Shown: piece by piece, positions 22,407 to 33,505 of the stretch | Layout: every line of letters starts with the position of its first letter | How positions within the stretch are numbered: position 1 is the stretch's first letter | Assembly: GCF_021261325.1 (NCBI RefSeq) | Contig: NZ_JAJSBI010000006.1 | Span: 351,638-415,637, forward strand | Direction of reading: 5' to 3' | Origin: Streptomyces guryensis | Lineage (GTDB): Bacteria; Actinomycetota; Actinomycetes; Streptomycetales; Streptomycetaceae | Length of the DNA: 64,000 nt | The notes under the pieces: model-generated | Seen by the model: the letters and a program-made list of their open reading frames with translations, nothing else | The model's database searches: none | Told to the model about the DNA's origin: nothing | Position numbers and translations under genes: made by a program

Positions 22407-24059
22407 TCATCCCAGCGTCCACCGCTGGCCGCTGCTGCCGTTGCAGGTCCACAGCTCGGCGAGGGTTCCGTCAGCCGTGGCCCCTCCCGTGACGTCCAGG
22501 CACAGGCCGGACTGGACGCCGGTGATGGTGCCGTTGGAGTTCAGCGACCACTGCTGGTTTGTCTGGCCGTTGCACTGCCAGATCTCCACCTTCGTCCCTG
22601 GCGTGGTCTGGTTGTTGTAGGCGTCCAGGCACATCTGGCCGCTGCCGGAGTAGACGGTGAGCTGGTTGGAGGTGGAGTGCGTCCACGTCTGGTTGGAGCC
22701 GCCGTTGCAGCTCCAGATCTCCACCTGGGTACCGGCGGTCGTGGCGGAGTTCGGTACGTCCAGGCACTTGCCCGCGCCGACCGCGTGCAGCGCACCGGTC
22801 ACGCCGGTGCCTCCGCCACCGCTGGTGCCGCCCGCGACCCGGTACATGACAGTGCCGTGGGCCGGTACCGAGGCGCTGATGGTGCCGGAGGTGGTCGCGG
22901 ACGCGCCCGACCACAGGTCGGTGAGGGTGTAGGCGGACGCCCCGGTCTTCCCGACCGCGGCCGCGGTGGTGGAGATGGTCGCCGTCGAGCCCGTCTCGTT
23001 GAACAGCGCCACCGAGACGTCCCCGCCCGCCAGCGGCTTGGCCAGCACGTCCAGGCCGCCCGAGGACGACACCATGGTGCCCTGTTTGCCGAGCGGGTCC
23101 TGGTCGACCGCGATCACCCGGGAGTTGGTCAGGACGGACAGGGTGTCGGAACTGGCCGAGGGGATGTTGGTCCCAGCGATGAGCGGCGCGGCCATCTCCG
23201 CCCACAGACTGAACTCACTGCGGCTCTCGGTGGCCGTCATCGAGCCGTTGCCGACCTCCAGCATGTCCGGGTCGTTCCAGTGGCCGGGTCCGGCGTAGGA
23301 GGCCAGGCCGACGTTGCTGTGGAAGATCGACAGCATGCTGGAGAAGGTCGGGCTGATGTCTCCGGTGGTGCGCCAGCTGTTGCCCACGTCCGCGCCCCAG
23401 GTCCACACGTTCTCCTGGCCCCAGTTGCACAGGCTGTACAGGATGGGCCTGCCGGTGGCCGCCAGGGCGTCCCGCATCGCGGTGTAGCGGGTACGCGCCG
23501 GCGCTCCGGTGTTGTTGCAGTTGTCGTACTTCAGGTAGTCCACGCCCCACGACGCGAACGACTGCGCGTCCGTGGTCTCGTGCCCCAGGCTGCCCGGGTA
23601 TCCGGCGCAGGTCGCGGTGCCCGCGTCCTCGTAGATCCCCAGCTTCAGCCCCAGCGAGTGCACGTAGTCCGCGGTGCCCTTGATGCCGTCGGGGAACTTG
23701 GCCGGGTCCGGTACCAGGTGGCCGCCGGAGTCGCGGCTCTGGGTCATCCAGCAGTCGTCGATGTTGACGTACGAATAGCCCGCCGCCTGCATGCCGTTGG
23801 TGTGCATCGCCTGGGCGGTGGACTTGATCAGTGCCTCGGAGACGTTGCAGCCGTACGCGTTCCAGTCGTTGAAGCCCATCTGCGGGGTCGGCGCGAGCCC
23901 GTTGCCGAGCGCGGCGGCGGGCTGCGCCGTGCCGAGCGAGAGGAGGGGGGCGGCCGCGGTGAGCAGTACGGCCGAGAAGGTGAGCGCCAGGGTTCTGCGC
24001 AGGGAGCGCAGTGGGGGCAGCGGCCGAAGGCGCCTGGCTCTCGCGGTGATCGTGGGCAT
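22407..24059 (-). CDS. Secreted GH27 alpha-galactosidase or beta-L-arabinopyranosidase with CBM13
   Basis: A 550-residue enzyme, ATG 24059. A Sec leader is followed by a GH27 barrel starting TPQMGFNDWNAYGC, with nucleophile D179 in DYLKYDNC and acid/base D234 in WRTTGDIS, then the conserved WNDPDML. The substrate loop reads GIYEDAG with Glu at 144, where many alpha-galactosidases carry Ser; Streptomyces family members with a CBM13 include a beta-L-arabinopyranosidase, so either substrate is possible. A beta-sandwich and a three-repeat CBM13 follow (from about residue 420). It overlaps or abuts the next GH54 gene. Confidence 0.88.
   Translation of the reverse strand: MPTITARARRLRPLPPLRSLRRTLALTFSAVLLTAAAPLLSLGTAQPAAALGNGLAPTPQMGFNDWNAYGCNVSEALIKSTAQAMHTNGMQAAGYSYVNIDDCWMTQSRDSGGHLVPDPAKFPDGIKGTADYVHSLGLKLGIYEDAGTATCAGYPGSLGHETTDAQSFASWGVDYLKYDNCNNTGAPARTRYTAMRDALAATGRPILYSLCNWGQENVWTWGADVGNSWRTTGDISPTFSSMLSIFHSNVGLASYAGPGHWNDPDMLEVGNGSMTATESRSEFSLWAEMAAPLIAGTNIPSASSDTLSVLTNSRVIAVDQDPLGKQGTMVSSSGGLDVLAKPLAGGDVSVALFNETGSTATISTTAAAVGKTGASAYTLTDLWSGASATTSGTISASVPAHGTVMYRVAGGTSGGGGTGVTGALHAVGAGKCLDVPNSATTAGTQVEIWSCNGGSNQTWTHSTSNQLTVYSGSGQMCLDAYNNQTTPGTKVEIWQCNGQTNQQWSLNSNGTITGVQSGLCLDVTGGATADGTLAELWTCNGSSGQRWTLG
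22493..22534 (-). repeat. 42-bp exact DNA repeat in CBM13 (copy in GH27)
   Basis: Identical to 16491-16532 in the GH59 gene. A second identity of 32 bp links 22607-22638 here with 31411-31442 in the first GH54 gene. Confidence 0.8.
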
Positions 24060-24102
24060 AAGTCATCGGCTCCTGGGTGGAGTTGGGGAAGCTGACAGGC
24101 GT

Positions 24103-25611
24103 TCAGCGGTAGCCGGCGGCGGTGATGTTGGCTTGCACCGCGTTGTCGGTGGCGTCGGAGGGGTAGCCCGCGACCATGGCTCCCTCGTAGAAGGTGCCGG
24201 CGCTCTGGTTCGCGCCGCCGCCGGGCTTGCAGCAGTCGCCGCCGCTGCCCAGGACGATGGCCCCTTGTTTCTTCATGGGGCTGTATCCGCCGGGAAGCCC
24301 GCCGTCCCACAAGGTGGTCAGGCCGCCGGACTGCGCGTTGCCGCCCTTGAGGGCGAACCTCGATGTGCCGTTGTTCTTCAGCATCGCGGTGACGAACTTG
24401 CCCGGAAACGCACGCTGGTCGGTGTTCCAGGACTGGCTGCCGCCGGAGTACAGGCCCCATTCCAGATCGGCCTGCACCCAGGGACCGCTTCCCGAGCAGC
24501 CGCCGAACCAGCACTCGGTTCCGAAGTTGATCGCGTCCATCGCTCCGGCGGCATCGGCCTTCCTGGTCGTCTCGCTGTTGCCGTAGTCGAAGCAGCAGCC
24601 GCCGTTGACGTGGGTGCCGCTGGTCACCATGTAGGCGCCTTCGGGCGCGGCGCCGGTCGGCACGCCCGTCAGGTGGCCGTCCCGCCAGTAGCTGTTGCCG
24701 GGGTTGACGTAGAGCGAGTACGCCTTGCTGCCGCCGGCCGTCAGCGACTCGGACGTCGCCTTCGCGGGGCTGCTCTGACTCGATCCCGGGACCTGGGCCG
24801 AGCCCTGGTACCACAGGTCGTTGCCGTGTCCCGACTGGTCGCGGACGACGGTGATCACGCAGGTGGTGCCCGCGCAGAACGAGTCCTGCGCCGAGGCGTC
24901 GGCGAAGCCGCCGGGCGCCAGCACGCCGATGTCCCTGGTCGCGCTGTCCGAGGCGCGCCTGACCTGGTACAGCGGGCCGTTGTACGAGCCGTAGAGCGCC
25001 CGCACCGTGCTGTGCGCGGCCACGCACGGGGTACCGCCCGCGGCGTAGAGGTCGCACGGGCCCGACCCGCTGGGCGGCGGAGGCGGTGGTGTCGACGTGG
25101 TCCACTTCTGGTTGCTCTGGCCGTTGCAGGTCCACAGGATGACCGCGGTGCCGTTGGCCGTGCCCGCCCCGCTCACGTCCAGGCAGAATCCGGAGGCGAC
25201 ACCGGTGACGGACCCGTCGGAGTTCTGCCGCCACACCTGGGTCGGCCGCCCGTCGCACGGACGGATGACCACGGGGGCTCCGGGTGCCGTGCGGGCGTCG
25301 TAGGCGTCCACGCACCGGGTGCCGTTCATCGTCCTCAGCTCACCCGCCGACGTGAACTCGAACGCCTGGTTGGCCTGGTCGTTGCAGTCCCAGATCTTCA
25401 GCACCGTGCCCGAGGTGTCGACGTTGCCCTTGACGTCCAGGCACCGCCCCGACGCCGAGCTCACCAGGGCGGCCGCCGACGCCGACGCCCCCCAGGTCGG
25501 CGCGGACGCCAGCAGCATGGCCAGCAGAGCCATCACGCATACGGCGGCCGACGTCGGTAAGCGTGGTGGACGAGCCGCGCGGCCGCAGGGCGGGGCGGAT
25601 GAAGGCTGCAT
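24103..25611 (-). CDS. Secreted GH54 alpha-L-arabinofuranosidase with N-terminal CBM13
   Basis: A 502-residue enzyme from ATG 25611 (GAGG, 7-base gap). The domain order is reversed relative to the other two GH54 proteins: leader, then CBM13 (about residues 48-180; SGRCLDVKGN, RCVDAYDA, SGFCLDVSGA), a PPPPPPSG linker, then GH54 to the C-terminus. The catalytic domain opens PCDLYAAGGTPCVAAHSTVR and keeps Glu in QADLEWG and Asp in GSGGDCC. The Trp in ADLEWG and the Cys pair after GGD depart from the other paralogs (ADLENG, GGDNS), so substrate preference may differ. A 321-bp upstream gap may hold its own promoter. Confidence 0.9.
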   Translation of the reverse strand: MQPSSAPPCGRAARPPRLPTSAAVCVMALLAMLLASAPTWGASASAAALVSSASGRCLDVKGNVDTSGTVLKIWDCNDQANQAFEFTSAGELRTMNGTRCVDAYDARTAPGAPVVIRPCDGRPTQVWRQNSDGSVTGVASGFCLDVSGAGTANGTAVILWTCNGQSNQKWTTSTPPPPPPSGSGPCDLYAAGGTPCVAAHSTVRALYGSYNGPLYQVRRASDSATRDIGVLAPGGFADASAQDSFCAGTTCVITVVRDQSGHGNDLWYQGSAQVPGSSQSSPAKATSESLTAGGSKAYSLYVNPGNSYWRDGHLTGVPTGAAPEGAYMVTSGTHVNGGCCFDYGNSETTRKADAAGAMDAINFGTECWFGGCSGSGPWVQADLEWGLYSGGSQSWNTDQRAFPGKFVTAMLKNNGTSRFALKGGNAQSGGLTTLWDGGLPGGYSPMKKQGAIVLGSGGDCCKPGGGANQSAGTFYEGAMVAGYPSDATDNAVQANITAAGYR

Positions 25612-25932
25612 TCTGTGTCCTCGGATATGTGGGGGAAGCGGACGGAGAGCGCCATGCCTGTCCAAAGAGTTCGGAAGGGGTGTCGACCGCTCCCGTCAGC
25701 GTGCAGGTGAGCACTCACAGGGAACACTCAGACATCCCATGTCGCATAGTGATCCCACAGGCCCAACACCCTGTCAATAGACCTGACTTGGAGATTCCGA
25801 ATCAGATCCATCCCATGTTTCCTCCTGGTCAGGCCGATCTGGGGGCAGGCCGAAACCCGCGTCCGGCGACGGCCGCCGTACCGGGCGCGGGTGTTCGTCA
25901 GAGGAGCAGGAAGGCGCGGGGCGCCGATCAGC
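25612..25932. other. Largest internal gap of the CAZyme run, possible promoter
   Basis: This 321-bp non-coding gap separates GH10 from the second GH54. On the minus strand a TTGACA hexamer lies at 25777-25772, and a weak TCACTA-like -10 follows about 19 bases later. An AGGAGG with a four-codon ORF (MGWI) occurs at about 25804-25823. No LacI box is visible. A secondary promoter here is possible. Confidence 0.35.
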
Positions 25933-28621
<2,689 letters not shown>

Positions 28622-28678
28622 ATGCGTTCCTCACTGGGTGCGGGACAGTGGGTGGGGGTGAAGGAGCGGGTGAGCCGG

Positions 28679-31135
28679 TCAGCGGGGGGTGAAGTCCTGG
28701 TTGCTGCCCGCCGTGTTCTTGCAGGGCCATTGGTCGAACTGCTGACCGGGGTTGCCGGCGCCGCCGTAGACGTCCAGGCACAGGCCGCTGTTCTGGTTCT
28801 GGAAGGAGTACGAGCCGTCGGGCTGCTGTACCGGCAGCCACAGACCGCCGGCCGCTGCGCTCGGGGCCTGCTGCACGATGTCGGGCGTGCCGGCGGCCGT
28901 GGAAGCGCCGGACACCGCCACGACCAGCCCGGAGTTCTGCGCCTGCAACCGGCCGTAGCCGCCCGAGGCCGGCACGAACTGGAACTGCTGGTTGCCCTGT
29001 CCGTTGCAGGTCCACTGGTCGATCGCGGCGCCGGCGCTGCTGGATCTGCCGTACACGTCCAGGCACAGGCTGTCGCTGCCGATCACCAGCTGGTGGTAGC
29101 CGCTGGGGAAGCCGCCGCCACCGCCGCCACCCGAGGACTGGACGCCCGCCTGCTGGATGACCTGCTGCGCGCCCTGCGGCCAGTTGGTGCCGCTGACCTG
29201 GACGTTGCCGGTGAGGACGTTGTTGTGCGGAGGACCGGTGGCCACGTAGGTGTTGCCGCCGTTGTACCAGTTGCCGGAGAACGTGCTGTCGTCGGTGTGG
29301 TTGTTCGCGTTGGCGTTGGTGAGCGCCCAGTTGCCGGCGTCCTGCACCACGTTGTGCGACAGCGTCAGATACCGGGAGCCCTCGTCGAGGTACAGCGCGG
29401 TGGTGTGGTTGTTGTCGTACATGTAGTTGTCGGAGATCACCGATCCGGGGCTCGCGGACAGGCTGTAGATGCTGCCGCCGTCGAACATCGCGTTCTTGGT
29501 GTCGAAGACCAGGTTGTGGGAGACGGTGTTGTTCTTCAGCGTCGTGGCGGTGCTGTAGATGGGCTGGTAGTTGTACGTGCCCCGGTTGACGTAGTCCTGG
29601 CTGCCGCCCGGGTCGTTCATGCCCCAGCCCCAGCCGATGTCGATCCCGTCGTAGGGGAGGTGGTCGCACTGGTTGTGGGTGATCGTCGCGTTGGTGACGT
29701 ACGTGGACAGGATTCCCGCGGTCTCCTTGTAGTCGGTGCCCACCCCGCTGACCTTGTTGTTGCCGATGGTGATGTTCTGGTTGGTCATCTGCGGGTTGCC
29801 GGGGTGGTGTGCGTCCGGCTGGATCCCGCCGACCTGGATGCCGCTGCCGGCGATGTCGGTGAACGTGCTGCCGGTGATGGTCACGCCGTCCGCGCCGAGT
29901 CCGGTGCCGGAGGCCGTGGCGACGCCGTCGTTGCCCATGCCCAGTCCGGCCTGCCCGAGTTCGGAGAACGTGTCGCCGGAGAAGGTGATGCCGGTGGCGG
30001 CGGAGACCTGGACGGCCGCGGGCATCTGCGCCCAGTGGTTGCGGGTGGCCTCGAACTGCGTGCACCCCGACTTGCAGGTGCTCAGCCAGTCGGCGGGCAT
30101 CGCGTAGGCACCGGTGATGTGCGCGCCGCTCTGCTGGTCCGCGTAGCCGTCGGGTCCGCTCGGGCCGAGCCAGGAGGTTCCCGTGAACCGGATGCCGGCG
30201 AAGCTCAGTCCGGCCGCCGGTGAGCCGTAGCTGCCGCTTATGCCGAGCAGGCTCTGCAGGCGGGGCAGTTCGACGTCGAGGCTGTTCGGGCTCTGCCCGG
30301 ACTGGGCCCGGTAGTACAGGTCGCCGGTGGACGCGTCGAGATACCACTGTCCGGCCTGCTGCAGGAACGCATAGTTGTTCTCCAGGTACATCGTCCCGCC
30401 GGCGAACGGCGCGTTGATGGTGTCGTAGCCCCAGGAGTTGTTGTTCCAGGCGGGCTGCTGCATGGCGATGGTCCTGCCGCTGATCGACTGGACCGGCGCG
30501 TAGCGGTCGGTGAAGGAGTTGATGCTCTCGACTTCCATGTGGTTCTGGTCCGAGAGTCCGGCCAGGTAGTCGAGGGAGGAGTCGGTGACGGTCAGGCCGG
30601 TCTGGGTGAAGGTGAAGCCGGAGCGGGGCACCTGGATCGCCGCCCGTGCCGCCTCCCTGCCGTTCACGTACAACTGGCGTGTGTTCACACCGGTGCCGAC
30701 GTGGGCAGACCAGATGCTCTTTCCCTGATCATGCACCTGCCAACCCGTGACTTGCTGGGCACCGGACACGACCGGCTGCTGCCCGGACACGGCCTGGTAC
30801 GTGATGGTGTGGCCGTTCTGGCCGCCGTCGCCGGAGCCGAAGCTCAGTGGCTTGGACAGCCGGTAGGTGCCACCGGCCAGATGGACGACGACGTTCGAGT
30901 CGGCCGAGAGCCGGTGCGCCGGCTGCTGCGCCTGGTCGATCGTGGCGAACGGCCGCCCGGCGGTGCCGTCCCCACCGGGAGCCGCGTCCGGCGCCACATA
31001 CAGCTCGGCGGCAGCCGCTTCACGTTCTACCGGTACGGCGTACGCGGCCCCCGCGGTGGCCGGGCTGCCGGCCAGACAAGCGAGCAGAGCTACGGGGGCG
31101 GCCCACAGGCCGCGGAGCCCTCTGGCTCTGGACAT
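28679..31135 (-). CDS. Secreted right-handed beta-helix glycosidase-like protein with ricin module
   Basis: An 818-residue protein. ATG 31135 is preferred because GGAGG lies 6 bases upstream; the ATG at 31141 would touch the ribosome site. After a Sec leader the protein reads LYVAPDAAPGGDGTAGRPFA and then GGTYRLSKPLSF, the usual start of right-handed parallel beta-helix carbohydrate enzymes (GH141 or GH120-like by memory). Many Asn-rich helix rungs follow (NHTDDSTFSGNWYNGG). The C-terminal lectin module (from about residue 700; [16 protein letters not shown]) matches the one on the GH39-like protein closely. Catalytic residues and substrate are not identified; fucosyl, xylosyl or arabinosyl linkages are all possible. 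Confidence 0.78.
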   Translation of the reverse strand: MSRARGLRGLWAAPVALLACLAGSPATAGAAYAVPVEREAAAAELYVAPDAAPGGDGTAGRPFATIDQAQQPAHRLSADSNVVVHLAGGTYRLSKPLSFGSGDGGQNGHTITYQAVSGQQPVVSGAQQVTGWQVHDQGKSIWSAHVGTGVNTRQLYVNGREAARAAIQVPRSGFTFTQTGLTVTDSSLDYLAGLSDQNHMEVESINSFTDRYAPVQSISGRTIAMQQPAWNNNSWGYDTINAPFAGGTMYLENNYAFLQQAGQWYLDASTGDLYYRAQSGQSPNSLDVELPRLQSLLGISGSYGSPAAGLSFAGIRFTGTSWLGPSGPDGYADQQSGAHITGAYAMPADWLSTCKSGCTQFEATRNHWAQMPAAVQVSAATGITFSGDTFSELGQAGLGMGNDGVATASGTGLGADGVTITGSTFTDIAGSGIQVGGIQPDAHHPGNPQMTNQNITIGNNKVSGVGTDYKETAGILSTYVTNATITHNQCDHLPYDGIDIGWGWGMNDPGGSQDYVNRGTYNYQPIYSTATTLKNNTVSHNLVFDTKNAMFDGGSIYSLSASPGSVISDNYMYDNNHTTALYLDEGSRYLTLSHNVVQDAGNWALTNANANNHTDDSTFSGNWYNGGNTYVATGPPHNNVLTGNVQVSGTNWPQGAQQVIQQAGVQSSGGGGGGGFPSGYHQLVIGSDSLCLDVYGRSSSAGAAIDQWTCNGQGNQQFQFVPASGGYGRLQAQNSGLVVAVSGASTAAGTPDIVQQAPSAAAGGLWLPVQQPDGSYSFQNQNSGLCLDVYGGAGNPGQQFDQWPCKNTAGSNQDFTPR

Positions 31136-31210
31136 GGTCATCCTCCGGTGCTGACGCGTGTGTCGGTCCGCGGCCGGTGGCGAGCCGGCCACGGACCCGT
31201 GCCGTTCAGA

Positions 31211-32803
31211 TCAGTTGAGATTCCACTGCTGGTTGGATCCGCCGTTGCACGGCCACAGTTCCGCCAGGGCACCGTCGGCGGTGGAGGCGGCGGTGACGTC
31301 GAGGCAGAGCCCGGACTGGACGCCCGTGACGGTGCCGTCGGAGTTCACCTGCCACTGCTGGTTGGCACCGCCGTTGCACGGCCACGTCACCACCTTGGTG
31401 CCGGCGGACGTCTGGTTGTTGTAGGCGTCCAGGCACATCTGGCTGCTGCCGCTGTAGACGGTCAGCTGGCCCGAGGACGTTCGGGTCCAGGTCTGGTTGG
31501 CGGCGCCGCTGCAGTCCCAGATCTGCAGCTGCGTACCGGCCGTGGTGGACGAGTTGGGCACGTCCAGGCACTTGCCCGCGCCCACCGCATGCAGCGCGCC
31601 GGTGCTCGGCCCGCCCCCGGAGGAATTGCTGTATCCGGCCGCGGTGATGTTTGCCTGGACGGCGTTCTCGGTGGCGTCCGACGGGTAGCCGGAGGTCATC
31701 ACGCCCTCGTAGAACGTGCCTTGGGCGCCCTTGCTGTTGTCACCGCCGGTGCCCAGGATGATGGCCCCCTGCTTGCGCATCGGGTTGTAGCCCGAGACGT
31801 TGGGGCGCGCACCGTCGTAGAAGGTGGACAGGCCACCGGACTGCGCGTTGCCGCCGCGGATCGCCCAGTGGTTCGCCCCGCCCTTGATGATGGCGGTCGT
31901 GTACCGGTAGTTGATCGTCGGGTCGCCCGCGTTGTAGTGCTGGTTGACTCCGGAGAACAGGCCGTTCTCCAGGTCGGCCATGATCCATGGGCCGTTGCCC
32001 GAACCGTAGCCCCACACCTTGATGTTGCCGAAGTAGATGGCCTCCATGGTGCCGTTGCCGTCGTCGTTGCTGTCCGTCTCGGCGTTGCCGTAGTCGAAGC
32101 AGCAGCCGCCGTTGTAGTGCGTGCCGTCGAAGATCGCGTACATGCCCTCGGGGCTGTCCCCGGTCGCGATGCCGTTCGTGTGGTTGTTGCGGTAACCCGT
32201 GCCGGGCGCCACGAAGACTCCGTAGGCCTTGTGGCCTGCCACCGTGGTGGGCGCGGCGGTCGCGTTCGCCAGGTTGTCGGGGCCGCCCGCGGCACCGCCG
32301 CCGGGCGCCTGGGTGAGGTTGTTGCCGCGGCCGGACTGGTCGTAGATGACCGTGATGAGGCAGGTCGTCCCCGAGCAGAACGAGTCCTGGGCGGCGGCGT
32401 CGGCGTACCCGCCCGCACTCAGGACGCCGATGTTCCTGGTGGTGTTGTCCGAGGCGCGCCGCACCTGGTAGAGCGGCCCGTTGTACGAGGCGTACAACGC
32501 TCGCGTCGTGCTGTGCGCCGCCACGCAGGGTGTACCGCCTGCCGCGTAGATGTCGCACGGACCGGACGTGGCGGCCCGTGCCGTGCCGGCCGTGGCGCCG
32601 GCCAGAGCTCCGGCGACGAGCGCGGTCGCGGCCGCTGCCCGGGCGACCGTCTTCCAACGAGTGCGGTCCGAGCGGGCCGGCGAAGGCACCTCTGCCCGAG
32701 GCGGCATGTCGTCCGGCATGCCACGCTGCCGTACCGCTGCGCACAAGCGCTGGACGCCACCGCGCCCGAACAGCGGGTGGCGTCTTGTACGTGTGGTTCC
32801 CAT
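31211..32803 (-). CDS. Secreted GH54 alpha-L-arabinofuranosidase with C-terminal CBM13 (first gene of the run)
   Basis: A 530-residue enzyme from ATG 32803 (AGGGAG, 5-base gap). A long basic N-region precedes the hydrophobic leader, which ends near ARA. The GH54 domain opens PCDIYAAGGTPCVAAHSTTR and keeps Glu in MADLENG and Asp in GTGGDNS. CBM13 from about residue 395 has three repeats. The CBM shares GALHAVGAGKCLDVPNS and YNNQT segments with the GH27 protein, including 32 identical bases. As the first gene of the run it is preceded by about 700 bp of non-coding DNA with inverted repeats, where the main promoter should lie. Confidence 0.92.
   Translation of the reverse strand: MGTTRTRRHPLFGRGGVQRLCAAVRQRGMPDDMPPRAEVPSPARSDRTRWKTVARAAAATALVAGALAGATAGTARAATSGPCDIYAAGGTPCVAAHSTTRALYASYNGPLYQVRRASDNTTRNIGVLSAGGYADAAAQDSFCSGTTCLITVIYDQSGRGNNLTQAPGGGAAGGPDNLANATAAPTTVAGHKAYGVFVAPGTGYRNNHTNGIATGDSPEGMYAIFDGTHYNGGCCFDYGNAETDSNDDGNGTMEAIYFGNIKVWGYGSGNGPWIMADLENGLFSGVNQHYNAGDPTINYRYTTAIIKGGANHWAIRGGNAQSGGLSTFYDGARPNVSGYNPMRKQGAIILGTGGDNSKGAQGTFYEGVMTSGYPSDATENAVQANITAAGYSNSSGGGPSTGALHAVGAGKCLDVPNSSTTAGTQLQIWDCSGAANQTWTRTSSGQLTVYSGSSQMCLDAYNNQTSAGTKVVTWPCNGGANQQWQVNSDGTVTGVQSGLCLDVTAASTADGALAELWPCNGGSNQQWNLN
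31411..31442 (-). repeat. 32-bp exact DNA repeat in CBM13 (copy in GH54)
   Basis: Identical to 22607-22638 in the GH27 gene. It encodes the CLDAYNNQT segment of the lectin module. Confidence 0.75.
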
Positions 32804-32978
32804 CGGATCTCCCTACCGTGCCGGCGCCACCCGGTCGGGTCGTGGCGCTGACGGATGCCGAAGCGCTCGAACGTGCCGCATTGCAGTGGGATTGCAGAGA
32901 GGTTTCGCGGTGAGACGGGGCTCCCGGTGCCGTGGGGCTGTCAAGGGCACTGGGCTCCCTGCTGTGAACGTTGTTGCG

Positions 32979-32988
32979 GAATCGATTC
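32979..32988. promoter_or_regulatory. Inverted repeat GAATCGATTC, putative operator
   Basis: A perfect 10-bp palindrome followed by GAC. The second copy at 33305-33316, read on the minus strand, shares GAATCGRTTCGAC with it. The form is unlike the GAGCGCTC boxes elsewhere in this window, so a different LacI- or ROK-type protein may bind. Confidence 0.5.
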
Positions 32989-33304
32989 GACTGCTGATTC
33001 GCGTGGTGCGCAAGCCGTCTGCGCCCTCGAAAAGTTGCGGTGCCGCGGCAGGCGGAGAACGGCGCGACCCCCTGCCGCACGGACGCTGAGGGGAGGCTAG
33101 TGTGAGGCCCGGGTCCTCCGTAGATTCCACGATCATGCCGGTGGCCAGCAATGCAGCTGGCAGACCGGGCCGCGGAGAGCCGGTTCACAGGGCAGCGGCC
33201 GAAGCTGCCGGGCTTCGATCCGCGCGTCGGTGACGCGGTCGCCTCGCGGCAGTTTCTTGAGCACACACACAGCCCGTCGCAGCTTCCCGTCGAAGCGCTT
33301 GCGT

Positions 33305-33316
33305 CGAACCGATTCG
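33305..33316. promoter_or_regulatory. Inverted repeat CGAACCGATTCG, putative operator
   Basis: A near-palindrome (one mismatched pair) related to 32979-32988 and lying between it and the ROK regulator gene. Confidence 0.45.
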
Positions 33317-33505
33317 CTTGACGCCTCCGGTGCTGCGTACGCCCCGGACGTATGCCGATGCCAGCAGTTGGGCGCCGAACCAGCGGACTGATGCCACGGC
33401 ATTCGACTGGCCGACGACGTTCGGCGGCGCCTGCAGGAATGTCTGCCGACCGACCGGCACCCGGTGCTCGGGGCCGGACGTCGCAGCGGTTCCGCAGTGC
33501 ACCCC

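Larger units (their letters stand above)
32804..33505. other. Long non-coding region before the CAZyme run
   Basis: These 702 bp between the ROK gene and the first GH54 gene contain no convincing ORF on either strand. They hold two related inverted repeats (32979-32988 and 33305-33316) and a minus-strand TTGACA at 32944-32939. This is the most likely control region of the run. Confidence 0.55.

Noticed and set aside
33133..33402. 89-codon ORF upstream of the CAZyme run
   Set aside because: No ribosome site and Cys/His/Arg-rich composition typical of random frames.
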